Assembly: GCA_018267355.1 (NCBI GenBank)
Contig: JAFDYP010000359.1
Span: 1 to 5,821 of the forward strand
Direction of reading: 5' to 3'
Length of the DNA stretch: 5,821 nt
From: Bacteroidota bacterium
Lineage (GTDB): Bacteria > Bacteroidota > Bacteroidia > Chitinophagales > LD1
Part shown: in pieces, positions 1 through 3,309 of the stretch
How the letters are laid out: the number at the start of each line of letters is the position of its first letter
Numbering within the stretch: position 1 is the first letter of the stretch
The notes under the pieces: generated by a model
Database searches by the model: none
Seen by the model: the letters and a program-made list of their open reading frames with translations, nothing else
What the model was told of the DNA's origin: nothing
Translations under genes and position numbers: made by a program

Positions 1-246
1 CTCTCCAGACGGTGGATCATCACCAACGGTATAGGCGGTGTAGAGATAGTAGAGGGTGAAGGAGTAGTAGGCCGCCAGCCTGTGCTCTACAAAGGAGATA
101 TGCACGAGTACGTATCGGGCTGCAACCTCATCACACCATTTGGCACGATGGAGGGCTCTTACTTCTTTCAGAATAAAGCAACCCAGGAGATATTTGAGGT
201 AAATATCCCGCTCTTCAAACTTGAGGCAACATTTGCTTTGAATTGA
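1..246 (+). CDS. apaG: ApaG domain protein, C-terminal part (5' end outside window)
   Basis: The frame is open from the first base and ends at TGA 244-246, giving 81 residues. It matches the second half of ApaG: an RRWIITNG strand near the start, then a GEGVVGRQPVLYKGD segment, YVSGCNL, TPFGTMEGSY, and a final hydrophobic strand with FEVNIPLFKLE. ApaG proteins are usually about 125 residues, so roughly the first third lies upstream of the window. The family is a small fibronectin-type-III-like beta sandwich. It was named from the E. coli apaH/ksgA operon and linked by mutant phenotype to Co2+/Mg2+ efflux, but its biochemical role is unsettled; related domains occur in F-box proteins. No frameshift is seen. 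It converges with the dioxygenase gene, with 39 bases between the stops. The family call is firm; cellular function is not inferable here. Confidence 0.93.
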   Translation, partial: LSRRWIITNGIGGVEIVEGEGVVGRQPVLYKGDMHEYVSGCNLITPFGTMEGSYFFQNKATQEIFEVNIPLFKLEATFALN

Positions 247-259
247 TTCACGTTCAAGT

Positions 260-285
260 CTCCTCTTTGGGAAGATTTAGAGGGG
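260..285. terminator. Weak hairpin between convergent genes, possible bidirectional terminator
   Basis: Between the apaG stop and the dioxygenase stop, CTCCTCT (260-266) can pair with AGAGGGG (279-285) around a 12-base loop, with one G-T wobble. The stem directly abuts the dioxygenase stop codon. There is no T-run on either side, so intrinsic termination is not supported beyond position and weak pairing. Confidence 0.2.
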
Positions 286-798
286 CTACGGCTTCTCCAT
301 CACGCTACCACACTTCTTGCAAGTGCAGAGTTCCTTATCCGCGTAAAATTTATCCATGACCACAGGCAGGTCTTTCACGATGTCTTTGACGGGTACTTTG
401 GCCTCGTAGAGCAGGTTTCCGCAGTTCTCGCAGTACCACTGAAAGCCATCTTCTACGCTCTCCGGGCGCGGCACCTCCATCACCAGTCCTACGCTACCCT
501 CTGTTCTGCGCGGTGAGTGCGGCGTGCCGGCAGGCAGCAGAAATATCTCCCCCTCGCCTATCGGCACATCTACGATCTTGCCATCCTGCACTGTCTTCAC
601 TACTATATTGCCCTCGAGCTGGTAGAAGAACTCTTCCGTACCATTGACGTGAAAGTCCTTGCGCTTGTTGGGCCCGCCTACCACCATCACGATGAAGTCC
701 TTGCTGTCTTTGTACACTACCTGATTCATCACCGGCGGTTTCAGAAGGTGGCGGTGTTCATCTATCCATTTCTTAAAGTTGAAAGCAGGTGTGATCAT
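286..798 (-). CDS. nbaC: 3-hydroxyanthranilate 3,4-dioxygenase
   Basis: This 170-residue cupin dioxygenase opens the ring of 3-hydroxyanthranilate with O2 to give 2-amino-3-carboxymuconate semialdehyde. That product cyclises to quinolinate (NAD synthesis) or is degraded further. Expected active-site residues are visible: R46, then H50 and E56 as metal ligands within the FHVNGTEEFFYQLEG stretch, the third ligand H94 in PAGTPHSPRR, R98, and E108. The C-terminal rubredoxin-like iron site of the bacterial type is complete, with C123/C126 (WYCENC) and C160/C163 (CKKC) at the same 3-34-3 spacing as in the Cupriavidus enzyme. The start at 798 is chosen because MITPAFNF begins the family homology and gives normal length; an in-frame extension to 861 adds 21 unlike residues. 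No Shine-Dalgarno is present. The enzyme should be cytoplasmic. No other kynurenine-pathway gene is visible, so biosynthetic versus catabolic use is open. Confidence 0.95.
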   Translation of the reverse strand: MITPAFNFKKWIDEHRHLLKPPVMNQVVYKDSKDFIVMVVGGPNKRKDFHVNGTEEFFYQLEGNIVVKTVQDGKIVDVPIGEGEIFLLPAGTPHSPRRTEGSVGLVMEVPRPESVEDGFQWYCENCGNLLYEAKVPVKDIVKDLPVVMDKFYADKELCTCKKCGSVMEKP

Positions 799-874
799 GG
801 CTGTGTGCTTTTGTAAAGTGAAAATACACATCCTGCCAGAAGAAAAGAATGACTTTTGCACCTATCTGCTATCC

Positions 875-885
875 GGCGGACCGCC
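875..885. repeat. GC-rich perfect dyad GGCGG-A-CCGCC in the divergent gap
   Basis: Two 5-base arms flank a single central A in the gap between the divergent dioxygenase and reductase genes. One base is too short for an RNA hairpin loop, so if functional it is more likely a DNA-binding dyad than a terminator, although ATCTGATTTTTTATT follows on the plus strand. There is only one copy, so the operator idea is weak. Confidence 0.25.
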
Positions 886-913
886 ATCTGATTTTTTATT
901 TACTTTACCACGG

Positions 914-928
914 TAGTTTTCAAATCTA
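914..928. promoter_or_regulatory. Candidate back-to-back -7 elements in a 15-base dyad
   Basis: The Bacteroidota vegetative sigma factor recognises a -7 element TAnnTTTG with TTTG near -33. On the minus strand TAGATTTG (928 to 921) is a full match and could drive the dioxygenase gene with a leader of over 100 bases. On the plus strand TAGTTTTC (914-921) matches except for the last base, 13 bases before the reductase start. Together they form the near-palindrome TAGTTTTCAAATCTA. A well-placed -33 TTTG is missing for both: the minus strand has one 26 bases upstream, which is long, and the plus strand has only a T-run near 892-897. The elements are plausible but unproven. Confidence 0.3.
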
Positions 929-934
929 TATCCC

Positions 935-1732
935 ATGAATCTCGATCTCTCAGGCAAAAATGCATTTGTATCCGGCAGCAGCAAAGGCATAGGCAAGGCA
1001 GTAGCTACAGAGCTGGCCAGGCTCGGTGCCAATGTGACGCTGGTAGCCCGCACCGAAACCGCCCTGATGCAGGGACTGATAGACCTCAGCTTCAGCGCGG
1101 GTGCCGAGCAGCGGCACGACTACCTGGTGGCAGACTATTCTAACCCTGAGAAACTACGTGCTGCGGTGGAGCGACATATGCTCAAGACCAATAAGACCTA
1201 TCACATACTCGTCAATAACACCGGCGGCCCGCCATCCGGCAAGATCACCAATGCTACGGAAGAAGAATTCCTCTCGGCATTCAATAATCACCGGATCTGT
1301 AAACACCTCCTCACCACGCTGATGATGGAAGGCATGAAAAAGGATGGCTACGGGCGTATCATCAATATCATCTCTACCTCTGTGAAGATCCCACTCAAAG
1401 GCCTCGGAGTAAGCAATACCATACGTGGTGCCGTAGCCAGCTGGTCCAAGACCATGGCCAATGAACTGGGTGAGTATGGCATCACTGTAAACAATGTACT
1501 ACCGGGCGCTACACAGACAGAAAGATTAAAAGAAATCGTAGCTACTAAGAGCGAGAAGCAAAAGATAGCTGCAGATGTGGTAGAAAAAGAAATGCTGGCG
1601 GAGATACCGCTGGGCAGATTTGCAAAGCCTGAAGAGGTAGCAGCGGCGGTGGCATTCCTGGCTACTCCGGCCGCAGCCTATATCAGTGGGATAAATGTCC
1701 CTGTAGACGGTGGCAGGACCGGCAGCCTGTAG
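935..1732 (+). CDS. SDR-family oxidoreductase with non-canonical active site (BKR-like)
   Basis: The 265-residue protein has the classical short-chain dehydrogenase fold. A nucleotide-binding glycine motif SGSSKGIG (residues 13-20) follows the first strand, with an acidic AD near 66-67, NNTGG at 94-98 where NNAGG is usual, a serine strand IINIISTS (142-149), the PG turn at 190-191, and a C-terminal PVDGG. The catalytic YxxxK is absent: the equivalent site reads SNTIR (160-164), so Ser and Arg replace Tyr and Lys. A beta-ketoacyl-ACP-reductase-like SDR subgroup is known with just this degeneracy, so I read it as a family trait rather than damage; the frame is intact and of normal length. The start at 935 is the only Met fitting the fold. 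It is divergent from the dioxygenase gene, and a role in kynurenine metabolism is inference from position only. Substrate and cofactor are unknown. Confidence 0.88.
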   Translation: MNLDLSGKNAFVSGSSKGIGKAVATELARLGANVTLVARTETALMQGLIDLSFSAGAEQRHDYLVADYSNPEKLRAAVERHMLKTNKTYHILVNNTGGPPSGKITNATEEEFLSAFNNHRICKHLLTTLMMEGMKKDGYGRIINIISTSVKIPLKGLGVSNTIRGAVASWSKTMANELGEYGITVNNVLPGATQTERLKEIVATKSEKQKIAADVVEKEMLAEIPLGRFAKPEEVAAAVAFLATPAAAYISGINVPVDGGRTGSL

Positions 1733-1738
1733 GCCTGA

Positions 1739-3004
1739 TCATTCTTCTTTCTTCTCTACGATGCGTAGCTGTACGAGCATGATGCGCTTGTCGGTAGCCT
1801 TGATGATCTTGATCTCAAAGTGATCGAGATTGATCGTTTCACCCTGCTCCGGTATATCCTCATGATGTGCTACGATATAGCCGGATAGCGTCTCATACTC
1901 CCCCTCAGGGATATCGAGATCGTACTCTGTATTGAGATAGTCTACCTCCAGCCTGCCGGAGAATATGTACTCCTTATTGCTGATCTTTTTCTCCGTCAGC
2001 TCTTCTACATCATGTTCATCTTCTATCTCACCAAAGATCTCTTCCATCAGGTCTTCCAGTGTGATGATGCCGGCAGTGCCACCGTACTCATCTACCACCC
2101 AGGCTATACTTTTGCGCTCCTTGACCAGCTGCACCATCAGGTCCTGGGCATTCATAGATACGGGCACTACCTCTATAGGCCGTATGAACTGGCGGATCGA
2201 TACAGGGTTTTTCAGCAGGTCAAAATGATGTACGTAGCCTATCACTTTATCTATGGAGTCATCATATACTATCAGGCGGGAGTGCTTGGTCTCCTGAAAC
2301 TTCTTGCGCAGCTCCTCTATCGGCTCGTCAGCCTCTATAGCCGATATCTCAGGACGCGGCACCATACAGCTTTTGGCCTTTACCTCCTTCAGATTGAGCG
2401 CACGCTCAAATATCTCTGAGTTGAGGTTGTCAGTTTCATCTTCATCTTTCTCCTCGCTGGCGGCAGATTCTTTGATCAGGTACTCCAGGTCGTCTTCGGT
2501 AAAGTCCTGTTTGCCCTCATGGTAGTCCTTGCCGGAGGCAGCCTTGATCACCTTGCTCGATATAGTATGAAAGACATTGGTCAGCGGCATGAGCAGCACA
2601 TAGATGCCGCGCACCGGATAGGCAAAGATCAGCAGCATCCTGTCAGCATTGATCCGGAAGAGGAGTTTAGGCAGCAGCTCTCCGAGTATGAGTACCAGCA
2701 CCGTAGTGACCAGCGTATGTATCATGAGCAGTGGTACCTCGCCATGCGGCAGGAATGGCAGCCGCTCCGGCGTCAGTATCTTGGACATCATACTGCCAAA
2801 GAGTACGAGTACGATATTGAGCCCTATCAGCATCGTGCTGATAAAGCGTGAGGGGTCCTGATTGAAGCCAGCTATGATCCTTGCACTGCCTGACTTCTCT
2901 TTGAGCAGCTCTATACGGAGCTTATTGGCAGAGACAAAGGATATCTCTATGCCGGAGAAAAAGGCGATCAGTAAAAGGCTAAGTAAGAGTAAGAAAACTT
3001 CCAT
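1739..3004 (-). CDS. CNNM/CorC-type membrane protein (DUF21, CBS pair, CorC_HlyC), 'hemolysin family'
   Basis: The 421-residue inner-membrane protein has the full CNNM/CorC architecture. The N-terminal DUF21 domain (about 1-150) starts in a membrane helix and carries SGIEISFVSANKLRIE (17-32), LIGLN (59-63) and the helix-ending GELLPK (108-113), with four membrane segments at about 2-25, 55-75, 92-112 and 122-148. An acidic linker follows (183-192). The CBS pair is at about 213-265 (MVPRPEI) and 275-330 (VVDEYGGTAGIITLEDL), and a CorC_HlyC domain spans about 340-415. Relatives are implicated in Mg2+ or other divalent-cation transport; the old name hemolysin is not a demonstrated activity. GldE is a family member, but the usual ssb and gldD neighbours are absent, so I do not call it GldE. 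It lies 20 bases downstream of a small membrane protein gene, probably co-transcribed. No Shine-Dalgarno is seen. Confidence 0.93.
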   Translation of the reverse strand: MEVFLLLLSLLLIAFFSGIEISFVSANKLRIELLKEKSGSARIIAGFNQDPSRFISTMLIGLNIVLVLFGSMMSKILTPERLPFLPHGEVPLLMIHTLVTTVLVLILGELLPKLLFRINADRMLLIFAYPVRGIYVLLMPLTNVFHTISSKVIKAASGKDYHEGKQDFTEDDLEYLIKESAASEEKDEDETDNLNSEIFERALNLKEVKAKSCMVPRPEISAIEADEPIEELRKKFQETKHSRLIVYDDSIDKVIGYVHHFDLLKNPVSIRQFIRPIEVVPVSMNAQDLMVQLVKERKSIAWVVDEYGGTAGIITLEDLMEEIFGEIEDEHDVEELTEKKISNKEYIFSGRLEVDYLNTEYDLDIPEGEYETLSGYIVAHHEDIPEQGETINLDHFEIKIIKATDKRIMLVQLRIVEKKEE

Positions 3005-3024
3005 CTGGGCGTGTAAATATAATG

Positions 3025-3261
3025 CTATTCGCCTTTAGGCATACCAGCCTTGCGCTGTGCTTCGTCCTGAAGCATTTTTTCACGAAAACGGCGCTGGCCG
3101 CGTATATTCATGTAGATCAGGACACAAAAGCCGGCACAGACGATAGGGAAATACACCAGCCGGTCAAATCTCTGGTAGCTGATAAGATTGAATACCCCCA
3201 GCGCCAGCGCAGCTATCGCAGCTACCATCCACGCCCGCTCCAGTATCTCCAGAAATTTCAT
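3025..3261 (-). CDS. Small two-helix membrane protein of unknown function
   Basis: This 78-residue ORF has two predicted hydrophobic segments, about 9-29 (alanine/leucine rich, WMVAAIAALALGVFNLI) and 35-52 (LVYFPIVCAGFCVLIYM), followed by a strongly basic then charged tail (RGQRRFREKM...). No domain is recognised. That it is real is supported by its hydropathy, a good -7 element 20 bases before the start, and its tight placement in a 20-base-spaced pair with the CNNM/CorC gene. Positive charges after the second helix suggest a short hairpin with both ends in the cytoplasm. It may be an accessory subunit of the downstream transporter-like protein, but this is inference from position only. An overlapping plus-strand frame lacks such properties. 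Confidence 0.75.
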   Translation of the reverse strand: MKFLEILERAWMVAAIAALALGVFNLISYQRFDRLVYFPIVCAGFCVLIYMNIRGQRRFREKMLQDEAQRKAGMPKGE

Positions 3262-3276
3262 GTCCTGTTTATTTAC

Positions 3277-3300
3277 GCAGCAAAGGTAATGCTTTCCTGC
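3277..3300. repeat. Inverted repeat in the gap after the secreted-protein gene
   Basis: GCAGCAAAG (3277-3285) and CTTTCCTGC (3292-3300) pair over 9 positions with a single mismatch around a 6-base loop. In minus-strand transcripts of the secreted-protein gene the hairpin would form about ten bases after the stop codon, in terminator position, but no U-tract follows. It also contains the TACCTTTG element, so it may instead, or also, be an operator-like dyad for the next promoter. Confidence 0.4.
3281..3288 (-). promoter_or_regulatory. -7 promoter element TACCTTTG for the small membrane protein/CNNM pair
   Basis: The minus strand reads TACCTTTG from 3288 to 3281, a full match to the Bacteroidota TAnnTTTG element, and is placed so that transcription would begin about 12-15 bases before the ATG at 3261. 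A TTTG at -33 is not evident; that region is already the 3' end of the upstream secreted-protein gene. The A-rich leader (GTAAATAAACAGGAC) fits Shine-Dalgarno-poor initiation in this phylum. Confidence 0.5.
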
Positions 3301-3309
3301 AGACTGCCC

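Noticed and set aside
799..861. A longer dioxygenase start at 861 adding 21 residues
   Set aside because: The added residues do not resemble the family N-terminus; MITPAFNF at 798 aligns with known enzymes and gives the usual length.
862..1053. A 63-codon minus-strand frame across the divergent gap and the start of the reductase
   Set aside because: It overlaps the conserved glycine motif of the reductase in antisense and has no recognisable features.
1725..1734. GCCTGTAGGC as a terminator stem followed by a pyrimidine-rich stretch
   Set aside because: It has four base pairs with a two-base loop and contains the stop codon; the following T/C run is explained by the Glu/Lys-rich end of the CNNM gene.
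2012..2851. Several plus-strand frames of 70-135 codons within the CNNM gene
   Set aside because: They overlap one another and lie antisense to a fully conserved coding sequence; no motif or start context supports them.
1739..3004. Naming the CNNM/CorC gene gldE
   Set aside because: Family resemblance alone does not separate GldE from other CNNM proteins of the phylum, and the typical ssb and gldD neighbours are not here.
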